62,557 nt of DNA from Salegentibacter salarius (GTDB lineage: Bacteria > Bacteroidota > Bacteroidia > Flavobacteriales > Flavobacteriaceae): contig NZ_FVZF01000022.1 in the NCBI RefSeq assembly GCF_900168265.1, positions 1 to 62,557 on the forward strand, written 5' to 3'. The translations under genes were made by a program, and so were the position numbers. The notes beneath the pieces are model-generated. The model ran no database searches and was not told the DNA's origin. It was given only the letters and a program-made list of their open reading frames with translations. Below are positions 9,361-18,373 of this stretch, in pieces. Every line of letters starts with the position of its first letter. Positions within the stretch are counted from its first letter, which is position 1.

Positions 9361-10176
9361 ATGAGTGCGGACTTTAATTCTATTGCCAATTATTGGAAAG
9401 AAACCTATAGCCAGGAATGTAAAAACACTAAAAAATATGAGCATTCAGCTCATTTTAAAAGAATGGCCGATTTTATGGCGCCAGGGAAATCTTATTATTA
9501 TATCGCAAATTTTCAAAGTTTAGAAATTGAAATGATTTCTGACTCCGTGTGTAAATTCATTAAAAAAGACAGCATACCGGAAGATGGGGTGAAATTCCAG
9601 GAAATTTTAGCTTTGGCACTCCCCGAAGAGATTGAAAAAATTCAACGTAAAGAGCAGGTAATAAGAGACTTCTTTGTAGATTATTTACCAACTAATAAAG
9701 TACAGGATTATAAGGTGCTATATACTTATGTAATTAAAGATAGCGGGGGTAAACGCCGGGTTATGCTGCATCAGGCCACAACACTTTCGCAGGACAAAGA
9801 AGGACGTTTTGTACACGTCTTTAGCATTCATACAGATATAAGCCATTTAACCAATCAGAGTGTTGAGGAAATTTCATTTTTAAATATTCGTGGTGGTAAA
9901 TCTTATCTAAATGTGCCTACCAAAAAGGGTAGATTTGAACCCGAAAATCATAGTGACGAAGCAAACATAAAAGATCAGCTTTCAAAGCGGGATTTGGAAA
10001 TCACTAAATTAATATCCGAAGGTTTAAACGCTGAAGAGATTGGAGAGCGGCTTTTTATTTCCTCGCATACGGTAAGAACACATCGAAAAAACATTCTTAA
10101 AAAAACCGATTCAAAAAATACTATTCAGTTGGTTGCACGTACTATTGCAGGCGGATTAATTCAACCTGATCTATAA
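9361..10176 (+). CDS. LuxR-type transcriptional regulator with PAS-like N-terminal domain
   Basis: This 271-aa protein has an N-terminal sensory region (about 1-175). It includes SYYYIANFQSLEIEMISDSVCKF and a QDKEGRFVHVFSIHTDIS segment that resembles the last strands of a PAS fold. A GerE/LuxR helix-turn-helix follows (about 205-265): LSKRDLEITKLISEGLNAEEI, then SSHTVRTHRKNILKKT. There is no receiver domain, so it is probably ligand- or redox-sensing rather than phosphorylated. Its target is unknown. It is a single gene with its own terminator, and the neighbouring OMP gene diverges from it. A role in regulating that neighbour is possible but unsupported. Confidence 0.8.
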   Translation: MSADFNSIANYWKETYSQECKNTKKYEHSAHFKRMADFMAPGKSYYYIANFQSLEIEMISDSVCKFIKKDSIPEDGVKFQEILALALPEEIEKIQRKEQVIRDFFVDYLPTNKVQDYKVLYTYVIKDSGGKRRVMLHQATTLSQDKEGRFVHVFSIHTDISHLTNQSVEEISFLNIRGGKSYLNVPTKKGRFEPENHSDEANIKDQLSKRDLEITKLISEGLNAEEIGERLFISSHTVRTHRKNILKKTDSKNTIQLVARTIAGGLIQPDL

Positions 10177-10178
10177 AA

Positions 10179-10207
10179 AAAGCCCGAGAAAAATTTTCCC
10201 GGGCTTT
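10179..10207. terminator. bidirectional intrinsic terminator
   Basis: AAAGCCCGAGAAAA pairs with TTTTCCCGGGCTTT (one mismatch). It starts 2 nt after the LuxR stop codon and lies downstream of the convergent dehydrogenase. Confidence 0.85.
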
Positions 10208-10256
10208 CTTACTTTTATCATCGAAATTCTTAACCTTAACAATTCCGGAGCACTAA

Positions 10257-11642
10257 TTATCCATTCAGGATATTTATCGCTTTGGTGTTTACAAATTCTT
10301 TAAGTCCGAAACCACCGTGTTCACGTCCGTATCCTGAATTTTTAACGCCACCAAAAGGCATATTTGGTTGTGCAAGCCCAAAAGAATTAATGAATACCAT
10401 ACCGGTATCAAAATGCTTACTGGCCAATTCTACTGCCTTATCTACATCTTCAGAGAAAATTCCTCCTCCAAGTCCGAAACGGCTATCATTGGCAATTCTC
10501 ATTGCATCCTCATCATCTTTGGCTTTAATTAAAGAAGCAACAGGACCAAAAAGCTCATCGTCGTAAGCGGGTTGGCCTGGTTTTACATTTGCCAGCACTG
10601 TCGCCGGATAATAGTAACCATCTCCATCTGGAATATTACCTCCACACAAGACAGCCGCGCCTTTTTTAACGCTATCTTCTACCTGCTCGTGAAGTTCCTC
10701 TCGCAAGTCTTCTCGCGCCATTGGTCCTAAATCACTTTCTTCGCTCGTTGGATCTCCAGCTTTTAAGCTCTTCATTTGTTCAACAAAAGCTTCTTTAAAT
10801 TGCTCGTATACTTTGTCTACCACAATAAAACGCTTGGCCGCAACACAGGTTTCACCATTGTTATAAATTCTTCCCTGTACACACCATTTCACGGCTTTTT
10901 TTACATCTGCATCTTCCAGCACCATATAACCGTCATTAGAACCCAGTTCCAATACCGTTTTCTTAAGGTTTGCTCCGGCTTTTTCACCAATAATTTTTCC
11001 TGCACCTGGGCTTCCGGTTAGGGTAACGCCACGCACCAGGTCATGTTCAATTATAGCATCTGACTGATCGTGATCTATCAAAATAACCTTAAATAGATTT
11101 TTTGGCAAACCTGCTTCATTAAATATCTTCTCGATTAGCAAACCAGACCCGGTTACACTCTCGGCGTGTTTCAACAAGACTCCGTTTCCAGCCATAAGGT
11201 TGGCAATAGCATAACGAATAACCTGGTAAGCAGGGAAGTTCCAGGGTTGGATTCCGTAGATTACTCCAAGTGGTGAGTACGTAATTATTCCGCGACCGCC
11301 ATCTGGTAATTTACGTTCTTCATCTTTTAAATTATCTGGCCCATTTGCCGCCGTCCATTCACAAATACCCGCACAAAGGTCAACTTCCTGTTCACCTTGC
11401 TTGAGAAGTTTACCCATTTCAGAAGTCATTAACTTCACCAATTTGTCCTTATGCTCAGTTATTTTTTCCCCAATGGCCTTGATCACTTCGGCTCTTTGCT
11501 TGGGAGATTTTTGACGCCATTTTAAAAATGCCTCGTGACAATCTTCCACAGCATCTTTCGCTTCCTGGTCTGTAAAATATTTATAGGTCTCTAATTCTTT
11601 TCCCGTTGCGGGATTAATGGTTTTAAGTGTTTTCTCTTTCAT
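10257..11642 (-). CDS. gabD: NAD(P)-dependent succinate-semialdehyde dehydrogenase
   Basis: This 461-aa aldehyde dehydrogenase superfamily enzyme is of the SSADH subgroup and is expected to oxidise succinate semialdehyde to succinate in the cytosol. The catalytic glutamate is E232 in TVLELGSNDG, and the nucleophile is C266 in NNGETCVAAKRF. The cofactor region has PWNFPAYQ and LTGSPGAGKIIGEKAG. The motif PFGGVKNSGYGREHG near the C-terminus is typical of SSADH-like ALDHs. Length is normal for the short SSADH clade. No GABA transaminase is nearby, so the physiological aldehyde is inferred from the family only. Confidence 0.88.
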   Translation of the reverse strand: MKEKTLKTINPATGKELETYKYFTDQEAKDAVEDCHEAFLKWRQKSPKQRAEVIKAIGEKITEHKDKLVKLMTSEMGKLLKQGEQEVDLCAGICEWTAANGPDNLKDEERKLPDGGRGIITYSPLGVIYGIQPWNFPAYQVIRYAIANLMAGNGVLLKHAESVTGSGLLIEKIFNEAGLPKNLFKVILIDHDQSDAIIEHDLVRGVTLTGSPGAGKIIGEKAGANLKKTVLELGSNDGYMVLEDADVKKAVKWCVQGRIYNNGETCVAAKRFIVVDKVYEQFKEAFVEQMKSLKAGDPTSEESDLGPMAREDLREELHEQVEDSVKKGAAVLCGGNIPDGDGYYYPATVLANVKPGQPAYDDELFGPVASLIKAKDDEDAMRIANDSRFGLGGGIFSEDVDKAVELASKHFDTGMVFINSFGLAQPNMPFGGVKNSGYGREHGGFGLKEFVNTKAINILNG

Positions 11643-11772
11643 AACTTTTTTTTGGAATTTTAAAGTTATGAAGTGTACTAAAGAATAAGGGCTAAGGCGC
11701 TGTTAAAGCTTTTAAAACAACGCGTTAATTATGAAGAATTAACACAAGAAAGTAAGAATTTCCGAAGGTTTT

Positions 11773-12516
11773 TTACTCTAAAAGCTTAACCTCTATTTTC
11801 TTATTTTCAATTTTAGAAAGTAATTCCAGTTGCCTGTCTTCGTACAGATCATCCAATTCACTTAATGGAGTACTCAAGTCGTCGGTTTTATAATTTTCGT
11901 AATCTACAAAGCGAATTCCTTCTATAGTTCTGGGATTATAGGCTTTTCTAAAACGCAATCCGCCTTCATTAATTTCAAAACTATAAGCAAGATAATCTAC
12001 GTGATAATTTTGGGTGTTGATCCAATACATATAAACATCTTCGTGATCTTCACCACCACCTTCAGCATCAAAAGTCACTTTTACTTCATAATATTCTTTA
12101 TTATTAATAGTGTCTTTTCCAATCAATTCTTTATTCACGGCATCATCATTTAAACCAAAAGGCAGCTGCATAAAATAGTGAACCGAATTTACCGAGTTAG
12201 CATAGACAGTTTCCATAGAATCTGAAAGTTTTACCACTGTATCTTTATAAAACCTGGTAAAGCCATCATTATTTACAACATCGCGATATTGAGTTCCGCT
12301 AGAATCGGGCATAATACGCTCTAGTTCAAAATCTCCACCTCTACGCTCACTTTTGTAGGTCCCATTTCTAAAATCAAAACTAATTTCAGCATTTTTATAA
12401 CGTTCCCCACCGGCCTTTGCAATGGCTTTATCAATAATTTGCTGTGCAGTTTCCTGTTTGGTATTACAAGCATAGGTTAATGCAATAATAAGAAGCCCTA
12501 AAACGTACTTTTTCAT
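11773..12516 (-). CDS. DUF6503 family lipoprotein
   Basis: This 247-aa protein has a lipoprotein signal (LTYACNTKQ, C17). The opening of the mature part, AQQIIDKAIAKAGGERYKNA, is the recognisable start of the DUF6503 family, which is widespread in Flavobacteriia. The rest is beta-rich, with a YYEVKVTFDAEGGGEDHEDVY segment and a YWINTQNYHVDYLAYSF segment like the LolA/outer-membrane lipoprotein-sorting superfamily. This suggests a lipid- or lipoprotein-binding envelope role (inference). It is a single gene. Function is experimentally unknown. Confidence 0.75.
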   Translation of the reverse strand: MKKYVLGLLIIALTYACNTKQETAQQIIDKAIAKAGGERYKNAEISFDFRNGTYKSERRGGDFELERIMPDSSGTQYRDVVNNDGFTRFYKDTVVKLSDSMETVYANSVNSVHYFMQLPFGLNDDAVNKELIGKDTINNKEYYEVKVTFDAEGGGEDHEDVYMYWINTQNYHVDYLAYSFEINEGGLRFRKAYNPRTIEGIRFVDYENYKTDDLSTPLSELDDLYEDRQLELLSKIENKKIEVKLLE

Positions 12517-12609
12517 CCGTAAAATTATAAGTATTTGAAGGCAGCAAAGGTAGTTAAAATGCTAAAAAGACACCTAACATAGTTTACATATACAAGTAAG
12601 CCTCAGATT

Positions 12610-12700
12610 TACTCGATAATCGAGATTAAATGCTCCGGGGCTTGCCTCGAAATTATATTATATTTTCCAATAATGATGCTTGGTGAGCTTGCTCCGAAAT
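12610..12700 (-). repeat. family E repeat, minus orientation
   Basis: This is a 91-bp copy of a repeat also present at 40361-40455, 51901-51983 and 53003-53094. Diagnostic parts on this strand are the palindrome CTCGATAATCGAG at one end, GGCTTGCCTCGAAATT in the middle and GAGCTTGCTCCGAAAT at the other end. It lies upstream of the 12758 lipoprotein gene. Confidence 0.8.
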
Positions 12701-12757
12701 TGTTTACTTAATTTTAATCCCATTTTACTATTTTGCAGCTTCAAACCAAATACACCT

Positions 12758-13192
12758 ATGAAAACTCGATTTTTACTTTTAGCCTTTTTAAGCTTTGGAT
12801 TATTTACCGCCTGTGAGGTAGAGGATGATTCCCCTGATGCCACGCAACAGATCAATGAAGAATTACTAGGCACCTGGTATTTTGATGCTATGATTGTAGA
12901 AGATGAAGAAATACCTTACGATGACCATGAAGAATGCGGCAAGGATTATATTGAATTTAACGAAGATGGTACTTATCAGCAAGTAGATATTTGGGGTTGT
13001 GAAGAAGATATTGATGCGGAAGGCACATATACAGCAACCGAAAACACCATTTCCCTTACCTTAACTGACAGCGAAACGGTTGTTTTGGATATTGCCACAC
13101 TAAATGCTGATGTACTTCTTATAGAAGGTATGGAAGATTTTGATGACGATGGCGAAGAAGAAATGGTACAGCAGAGGTTCACAAGGGAGTAA
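12758..13192 (+). CDS. lipocalin-like family lipoprotein
   Basis: This 144-aa protein starts at ATG 12758, giving a proper lipoprotein signal MKTRFLLLAF... with C19 (FGLFTACEVE). A longer in-frame start at 12680 would bury the signal peptide and runs through a repeat. The mature domain has the lipocalin-like signature LLGTWYFD, YIEFNEDGTYQQ and EGTYTATENTISL, which suggests a small antiparallel barrel. It is very acidic near the N-terminus and in the terminal DFDDDGEEE loop. The ligand is unknown. It converges on the nucleotidyltransferase gene with a 14-nt gap. Confidence 0.75.
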   Translation: MKTRFLLLAFLSFGLFTACEVEDDSPDATQQINEELLGTWYFDAMIVEDEEIPYDDHEECGKDYIEFNEDGTYQQVDIWGCEEDIDAEGTYTATENTISLTLTDSETVVLDIATLNADVLLIEGMEDFDDDGEEEMVQQRFTRE

Positions 13193-13206
13193 AAAATCTA
13201 AGAAGT

Positions 13207-13698
13207 TTATTCCAAATTATGGATTTCTTTTAATTGTTGGATATCTAATAAATCCTTTGGTCTCCCAGCTTTCAACTTACTTTCAAATAAATCTTCCAAA
13301 GAAAGAACGTTTATTTTAGAGATGGCATTCTGATTAATCATAACTTCGTGACTTTGTGCAAGAGCTTCTTCGAATGTTTTCTTTAGAAAAAATCGAGTGA
13401 TTAATTCAATATTAAAATCTGAAGGACTAAACTTTAGTGAGATATTTTGTTCCTGCCTTTTCACTTTCGGAGGTAAATCTTCAATTTCATAACCCAATTC
13501 ATTTAGAATCTTTAGAAGTTTATCGAAATTCTCTGGTGTTGGTCTAAACCAAAAATCAACATCAGCAGAATGGCGTTGATATCCGTGAAAATTAACTGCT
13601 CCACCCCCAACCAATAACATTTCTAATTTATAAGTAGTAGCCAACTCTATGAAAGAATTCACCTCTTTTTTCCATTTATCTATCACGGGTTTTCTCAA
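13207..13698 (-). CDS. MNT/AbiEii-like nucleotidyltransferase (DUF6036 type)
   Basis: This 163-aa protein has the minimal nucleotidyltransferase core. The glycine-rich LLVGGGAVNFHGYQR is followed by DVDFW, with catalytic acidic residues D46 and D48. LSLEDLFESKLKAGRPKDLLDI completes the DUF6036/AbiEii-type fold. Homologous domains act as antitoxins or toxins in AbiE and MNT-HEPN systems. The small gene at 13676-13876 overlaps its start by 23 nt on the same strand, so the two are translationally coupled. No HEPN partner is visible. The role is unknown; a toxin-antitoxin or tRNA-modifying role is possible. Confidence 0.75.
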   Translation of the reverse strand: MRKPVIDKWKKEVNSFIELATTYKLEMLLVGGGAVNFHGYQRHSADVDFWFRPTPENFDKLLKILNELGYEIEDLPPKVKRQEQNISLKFSPSDFNIELITRFFLKKTFEEALAQSHEVMINQNAISKINVLSLEDLFESKLKAGRPKDLLDIQQLKEIHNLE

Positions 13699-13876
13699 TT
13701 ATAAAATTCCTAGGTAATTTATATTTATTAGCCGAAGGTTTTTCATTCACTTCAAATAAACTAATATTCTCCATTAATTCCAGAAAACGTTGAAAGCGTT
13801 CTGCCGGATTTAATTTCAGAAAAGCCTTTTGCTGATTGGCTTTACTTTGCTCCTTTGTAGTGTAAGAAATTTGCAT
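13676..13876 (-). CDS. small protein coupled to the nucleotidyltransferase, unknown function
   Basis: This is a 66-aa protein with a helical middle (NPAERFQRFLELMENISLFE) and a basic C-terminus ending KLPRNFIIEKTRDR. It overlaps the following nucleotidyltransferase gene by 23 nt, a spacing typical of partner genes. I do not recognise a named family, though similar small ORFs precede such nucleotidyltransferases in other Bacteroidota. It could be the second half of a toxin-antitoxin-like module or just a conserved accessory. It has no signal peptide or membrane segment. Confidence 0.65.
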   Translation of the reverse strand: MQISYTTKEQSKANQQKAFLKLNPAERFQRFLELMENISLFEVNEKPSANKYKLPRNFIIEKTRDR

Positions 13877-13945
13877 ATTGTAAATATAAGAATATTCATT
13901 CGCTATTTTAAAAGCTTCTTAAGCTGTTTTCTAAAGAAAGCTTCC

Positions 13946-13953
13946 TATTTTTG
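13946..13953 (+). promoter_or_regulatory. -7 promoter box for smpB
   Basis: TATTTTTG fits TAnnTTTG and lies 6 nt before ATG 13960, implying a nearly leaderless mRNA. A TTG at 13951 that could extend the frame overlaps this box. Confidence 0.4.
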
Positions 13954-13959
13954 TTGATT

Positions 13960-14424
13960 ATGAAGAAGAATACCAACACCATAAATATAAAGAACCGCAA
14001 GGCAAGATTTGAGTATGAAATTCTTGATAAATACGTGGCAGGAATAAAACTGGCGGGTACTGAGATTAAAGCAATAAGGCAGGGAAAAGCTTCTATTGCT
14101 GAAAGCTTTTGCGAGTTTCAGAATAACGAACTTTTCGTGATCAATATGCATGTGGAAGAATATTCTCATGCCACACATTTTAATCATAATCCAAAGAGTG
14201 AGCGTAAGCTATTGTTGCAACGCCGCGAATTGAGAAAATTGGAAAAAGAAGTTAAGAATTCCGGACTTACCATTATTCCGTTACGAGTTTTTATTAACGA
14301 TCGCGGACTTGCGAAAATGCAAATTGCACTTGCAAAAGGCAAGAAGCTCTATGATAAACGGGAAACTATAAAAGACAGGGAAAGCAAACGAAAATTAGAC
14401 AGGATTAAAAAAGAATACAACTAA
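13960..14424 (+). CDS. smpB: SsrA-binding protein SmpB
   Basis: SmpB binds tmRNA and brings it to stalled ribosomes for trans-translation. The ATG at 13960 gives 154 aa, the normal length. An upstream TTG would add only three residues. Motifs include NRKARFEYEILDKYVAGIKL, GTEIKAIRQGKASIAESF, EYSHATHFNHNPKSERKLLL and the basic C-terminal tail KDRESKRKLDRIKKEY that enters the ribosomal mRNA channel. The tmRNA gene ssrA is not seen in this window. An MFS carrier gene follows after 7 nt. Confidence 0.96.
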   Translation: MKKNTNTINIKNRKARFEYEILDKYVAGIKLAGTEIKAIRQGKASIAESFCEFQNNELFVINMHVEEYSHATHFNHNPKSERKLLLQRRELRKLEKEVKNSGLTIIPLRVFINDRGLAKMQIALAKGKKLYDKRETIKDRESKRKLDRIKKEYN

Positions 14425-14431
14425 ATCCTGG

Positions 14432-15607
14432 ATGAAGCCGGCAAAACAAATTTTACCCCTAATTGTTTTTTCACAGTTTTGCTGCACCTCGCTTTGGTTT
14501 GCCGGGAATGCGGTAATGCCAGAGCTTTACCTCAACTTTAATTTGAATGAAGAAGCATTGGGGCATTTAACCTCTGCGGTTCAGTTTGGTTTTATTTTAG
14601 GGACACTCATCTTTGCTTTTTTAAGTCTGGCCGATAGGTTCTCCCCCTCAAAACTATTTTTTATTTCTGCCGTTCTCGGAGCGGTCTTTAATCTCGGAAT
14701 TGCTTTCGAAAACAACAATCTAAACACTTTACTCCTACTGCGCTTCCTTACCGGATTTTCTTTAGCCGGAATCTATCCCGTAGGTATGAAACTTGCCGCA
14801 GATTATTACGATAAAGGTCTGGGAAAATCACTTGGATACCTGGTAGGCGCACTTGTTTTAGGAACTGCTTTCCCCCATTTTTTAAAGTTTTTTACTGGCA
14901 CCGAAAACCTCCCCTGGCGTTGGGTTATTATAGCGACTTCCTTGTTCGCATTTCTGGGCGGATTTCTAATTTTCTTATTTGTTCCCAATGGTCCTTTTAG
15001 AAAAGCAAAAGGCAAGTTTAAGATTGATGCAGTTTTAAGGGTTTTCTCTAATAAAAAACTACGCAGCGCAGCTTTTGGATATTTTGGCCATATGTGGGAA
15101 CTCTATACTTTTTGGGCTTTTGTTCCTATTATTTTGGCCGCTTATAAATTCTCTTTTCCCAATAGCGATTTTGATATTTCATTCTGGTCATTTCTTATTA
15201 TTGGTATCGGTGGAGTTTCCTGTGTAATGGCAGGTTATATTTCAGAAGTTTTAGGAGTAAAAAAAACAGCTACTATAGCTTTGTTGTTATCAGGAATATG
15301 CTGCATTGCCTTTCCTTTTATCTTTCTGCAAGCTTCAACCGTTGTTCTTATTACTTTTTTATGTTTTTGGGGAATTGTGGTTGTAGCAGATTCACCCTTA
15401 TTCTCTACCCTGGTGGCCGGTAATGCTCCACCAGAAATTAAAGGAACAGCACTCACCATTGTAAATTCAATAGGCTTTGCCATTACTATTGTAAGCCTTC
15501 AGTTAATTAATTATTTGTATCATTTGGAACCTGTCTATAGTTTAAGCCTGCTTGCCATTGGGCCTGCATTCGGGCTATTGGGGTTATTTACGAAGAAAAG
15601 ATTATAA
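14432..15607 (+). CDS. MFS transporter, unknown substrate
   Basis: This 391-aa inner-membrane protein has about 12 hydrophobic segments. The MFS inter-helix 2-3 motif is seen as FLSLADRFSPSKLF. The sequence before TM5 reads LKLAADYYDKGLGKSLGYLVGALVLGTA, close to MFS carriers of the nitrate/nitrite and hexose-phosphate type. The later VAGNAPPEIKGTALTIVNSIGF is a typical second-half signature. The N-terminus QFCCTSLWFAGNAVMPEL is shared by uncharacterised Bacteroidota/Proteobacteria permeases. It starts 7 nt after smpB and may be cotranscribed. The substrate cannot be read from sequence. Confidence 0.85.
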   Translation: MKPAKQILPLIVFSQFCCTSLWFAGNAVMPELYLNFNLNEEALGHLTSAVQFGFILGTLIFAFLSLADRFSPSKLFFISAVLGAVFNLGIAFENNNLNTLLLLRFLTGFSLAGIYPVGMKLAADYYDKGLGKSLGYLVGALVLGTAFPHFLKFFTGTENLPWRWVIIATSLFAFLGGFLIFLFVPNGPFRKAKGKFKIDAVLRVFSNKKLRSAAFGYFGHMWELYTFWAFVPIILAAYKFSFPNSDFDISFWSFLIIGIGGVSCVMAGYISEVLGVKKTATIALLLSGICCIAFPFIFLQASTVVLITFLCFWGIVVVADSPLFSTLVAGNAPPEIKGTALTIVNSIGFAITIVSLQLINYLYHLEPVYSLSLLAIGPAFGLLGLFTKKRL

Positions 15608-15682
15608 ATTCAGAACACATTTAAATCAACGAACCATAACAATTTTACTTATTTTTCCATTTTTTTAAATTAATTCATCATC

Positions 15683-18172
15683 ATGCATCAAAAAATTATC
15701 ATCATTTTTCTTATTCTTTCATCGTTTAATTTAACCGCGCAAATTACCGGCAAAGTTACCGACACCGAAAATAAGATACTTCCTTACGTAAATATTTATA
15801 CCGAAAACGGAAAATTTGGAACCACTTCTAATGAAAACGGGGTTTACGAATTAAAAATAAACAGTCCGGGAGATTATGATCTGGTCTTTCAGTTTTTGGG
15901 TTATCAAACACAAAAGAAGACTGTTTCTATTGAAGAATTCCCATATCAACTAGACATAAGTCTGAAACCGGAAACCACCAGTTTAGACGAAGTAAACATT
16001 TCTTCTGGAGAGAATCCTGCAAATGCCATTATTAGAAAAGCCATTGATTTTAGAAAGCGAAATGCCGAAAAACTAGAGGCCTATACCGCAGAGTATTATT
16101 CCCGCGGATTATGGCGAATTAAAAATGCTCCGGAAAAAATACTTGGACAGGAAATTGGCGACCTTGGAGGCGGCCTGGATTCTACCCGAAGCGGGATCGT
16201 TTATTTAAGCGAAACTATTTCTGAAATTTCCTATAAACGGCCAGACGACTTTAAAGAAAAGATCATTGCCTCTAAAGTGAGCGGAGACGATAATGGTTTC
16301 AGTTTAAACTCGGCCCAGGAATCTTACTTCTCATTTTACGAAAATACCATCGAGATTAATAGTGAAATGGTTTCACCAATTGCAGAGTATGCTTTTAATT
16401 ACTACGATTATAAGTTGGCTGGAACTTTTTATGATGAAAACGGAAACCTCATCAACAAAATTTTGGTGAGTCCGAAGCGGGAAAAAGACCGTGTTTTTTC
16501 GGGCCATATTTATATAGTGGAAGACTTATGGCAAATTTTTGGTGTAGAGCTGCAAACAACCGGCCAGGCTATTCAGGTACCGCCGATTGAAACTTTAGAT
16601 TTTAAACAAAACTACCGGTTTTCAGAAGAAAATGGTTTTTATATTCAAATTTCACAAACCGTGGATTTTCAATTTGCAATGTTTGGGATTTCCGGAGATG
16701 GACGGTTTACCGCGGTTTACAGCAATTACGATTTTAAACCTGAATTCAACAAAAACAGTTTTGGCAGTGAGATTATGTCTTTTGCAGAGGCAGCCAATAA
16801 AAAAGATTCTACTTACTGGCAGAAGTTGCGACCGGTGCCGCTAACCGATGAGGAAATTAACGACTATGTAAAAAAGGACAGTATTCAAACCCTAAGAAAT
16901 TCCAGGCCTTACAAAGATTCTATTGATGCGGTGCGAAATAAATTCAACTTAACTGCTCCAGTTTTTGGTTATTCCTGGCAGGATTCCTTCAAAGACAGGT
17001 ATTTTAATATAAGTTCTCCGCTAATGGGCATGCATTTTAATACCGTGCAGGGCTGGAATACTTCCAGCACAATTTCTTATAGGCAGAATGACGCTGAAGA
17101 CGAGAACTCCGGGAAATTCTGGCGTTTATATACTACGCTTAATTATGGTTTTAGTGATGATCGTTTTAGGATAAAAGGAGGATTTCAGAAGCAATTTAAT
17201 AATTCCAGCAGACCGGTTTTAAAAATTTCTGGCGGAATAGAAACCGTACAAATTAACGATAGAACACCAATCTCTGAGCGATTAAACGATATCACTACCA
17301 TATTCTTTGAACGCAATTACCTAAAACTTTACGAACGTTCTTTTGCCGAAATCGCCTACCAGCAGGAAATTTCTAACGGACTCTATTTCTTTGGAGATTT
17401 TAGTTATGAAAACAGGAATCCGCTATTTAATAATACCGACCAGGTAATTATTGATAATGAAGGTGTAGAATACACTTCCAACAATCCAATAGATCCTCAA
17501 CACTTTGGCACTATTTTATTCAGAGAACACGACATTTTCAAACTGAATCTTACTACCAGAATAAGATTCGGACAAAAATATATGAGCTATCCAAGCGGAA
17601 AATTCAATATTAATAATGAAAAATATCCTACGCTATATTTAAGCTACCAGAAAGGTTTTGCTGCCAGTATAGAAGAATATAATTTCGATCAATTTAAAGC
17701 CTCGGTAACGCAAAGCTTTAAACTGGGAAATAAAGGGGAATTTGGTTATAACTTAAACGGGGGTACGTTTTTAAATGCTGATGAAATGGCCTTTCTAGAC
17801 TACCGCCACTTTATTGGCAACCAAACCCGGGTGAATAATGGATTTAGTAATTTATCCAGATTCAACCTCCTGCCCTATTATGCGATGAGCACCAATAAAA
17901 CTTATGCTGAAGCTCACGCCGAACATGATTTTAAAGGTTGGATTTTAGGGAAAATTCCATTTTTAAATCAGCTGAATTATAATTTGGTAATTGGCGCCCA
18001 TGCCTTGTATACCGAAGACCAAAAACCATATTCTGAATACTCGGTAGGAATTGATAATCTTGGTTTTGGAAAATATAGGTTGCTAAGGTTAGATTACGTA
18101 GTTTCCAATATGGATGGCCAGCGGGAAAGCGCGTTTATCTTTGGCTTGAAATTTTTAGGGGTTTTGGATTAA
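15683..18172 (+). CDS. DUF5686 outer-membrane protein with carboxypeptidase-like regulatory domain
   Basis: This 829-aa protein has a signal peptide (cleavage after about residue 19, LTAQITGKV) and an N-terminal CarboxypepD_reg-like beta-sandwich (about 20-105, TTSNENGVYELKINSPGDYDLVFQFLGYQ). A long DUF5686 region follows, from about residue 105 to the end. Its C-terminal two thirds look like an outer-membrane barrel (aromatic-alternating strands, last strand SAFIFGLKFLGVLD). The organisation resembles TonB-dependent receptors but lacks a plug/TonB box. The family is abundant in Bacteroidota and its function is unknown. It is probably monocistronic. Confidence 0.82.
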   Translation: MHQKIIIIFLILSSFNLTAQITGKVTDTENKILPYVNIYTENGKFGTTSNENGVYELKINSPGDYDLVFQFLGYQTQKKTVSIEEFPYQLDISLKPETTSLDEVNISSGENPANAIIRKAIDFRKRNAEKLEAYTAEYYSRGLWRIKNAPEKILGQEIGDLGGGLDSTRSGIVYLSETISEISYKRPDDFKEKIIASKVSGDDNGFSLNSAQESYFSFYENTIEINSEMVSPIAEYAFNYYDYKLAGTFYDENGNLINKILVSPKREKDRVFSGHIYIVEDLWQIFGVELQTTGQAIQVPPIETLDFKQNYRFSEENGFYIQISQTVDFQFAMFGISGDGRFTAVYSNYDFKPEFNKNSFGSEIMSFAEAANKKDSTYWQKLRPVPLTDEEINDYVKKDSIQTLRNSRPYKDSIDAVRNKFNLTAPVFGYSWQDSFKDRYFNISSPLMGMHFNTVQGWNTSSTISYRQNDAEDENSGKFWRLYTTLNYGFSDDRFRIKGGFQKQFNNSSRPVLKISGGIETVQINDRTPISERLNDITTIFFERNYLKLYERSFAEIAYQQEISNGLYFFGDFSYENRNPLFNNTDQVIIDNEGVEYTSNNPIDPQHFGTILFREHDIFKLNLTTRIRFGQKYMSYPSGKFNINNEKYPTLYLSYQKGFAASIEEYNFDQFKASVTQSFKLGNKGEFGYNLNGGTFLNADEMAFLDYRHFIGNQTRVNNGFSNLSRFNLLPYYAMSTNKTYAEAHAEHDFKGWILGKIPFLNQLNYNLVIGAHALYTEDQKPYSEYSVGIDNLGFGKYRLLRLDYVVSNMDGQRESAFIFGLKFLGVLD

Positions 18173-18195
18173 AATTTTGCTGAAATATTATCATG

Positions 18196-18238
18196 TTAGG
18201 ATCCTGAAACACCCCGAAGCTTCGGGACAGGATGACGT
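18196..18238 (-). repeat. family A half-element
   Basis: A TTAGGATCCTGAAA...GGATGACG half-copy has an enlarged inner hairpin, CCCGAAGCTTCGGG. The mirror half is absent. Confidence 0.75.
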
Positions 18239-18251
18239 ATTTTCAAAACAA

Positions 18252-18283
18252 AAAACCTCACAGATTTGAACCTGTGAGGTTTT
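18252..18283 (+). terminator. family D hairpin, terminator-like
   Basis: AAAACCTCACAG and CTGTGAGGTTTT form a 12-bp stem with an 8-nt loop, followed by TTTG. The same core (ACCTCACAGG) recurs at 55129-55161, so this is a dispersed repeat that can also terminate transcription. Confidence 0.7.
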
Positions 18284-18373
18284 TTTGAATGTCATTATGA
18301 AAGAAGTGAAGTAAACGCTCTTTGTATTAGCTAACTTCTAGCAATATTACTAATTATGTAAGTTTTGTAAGTT

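Noticed and set aside
12658..12873. Minus-strand 71-aa frame
   Set aside because: It runs antisense through the lipoprotein start and a family E repeat; composition is non-protein-like.
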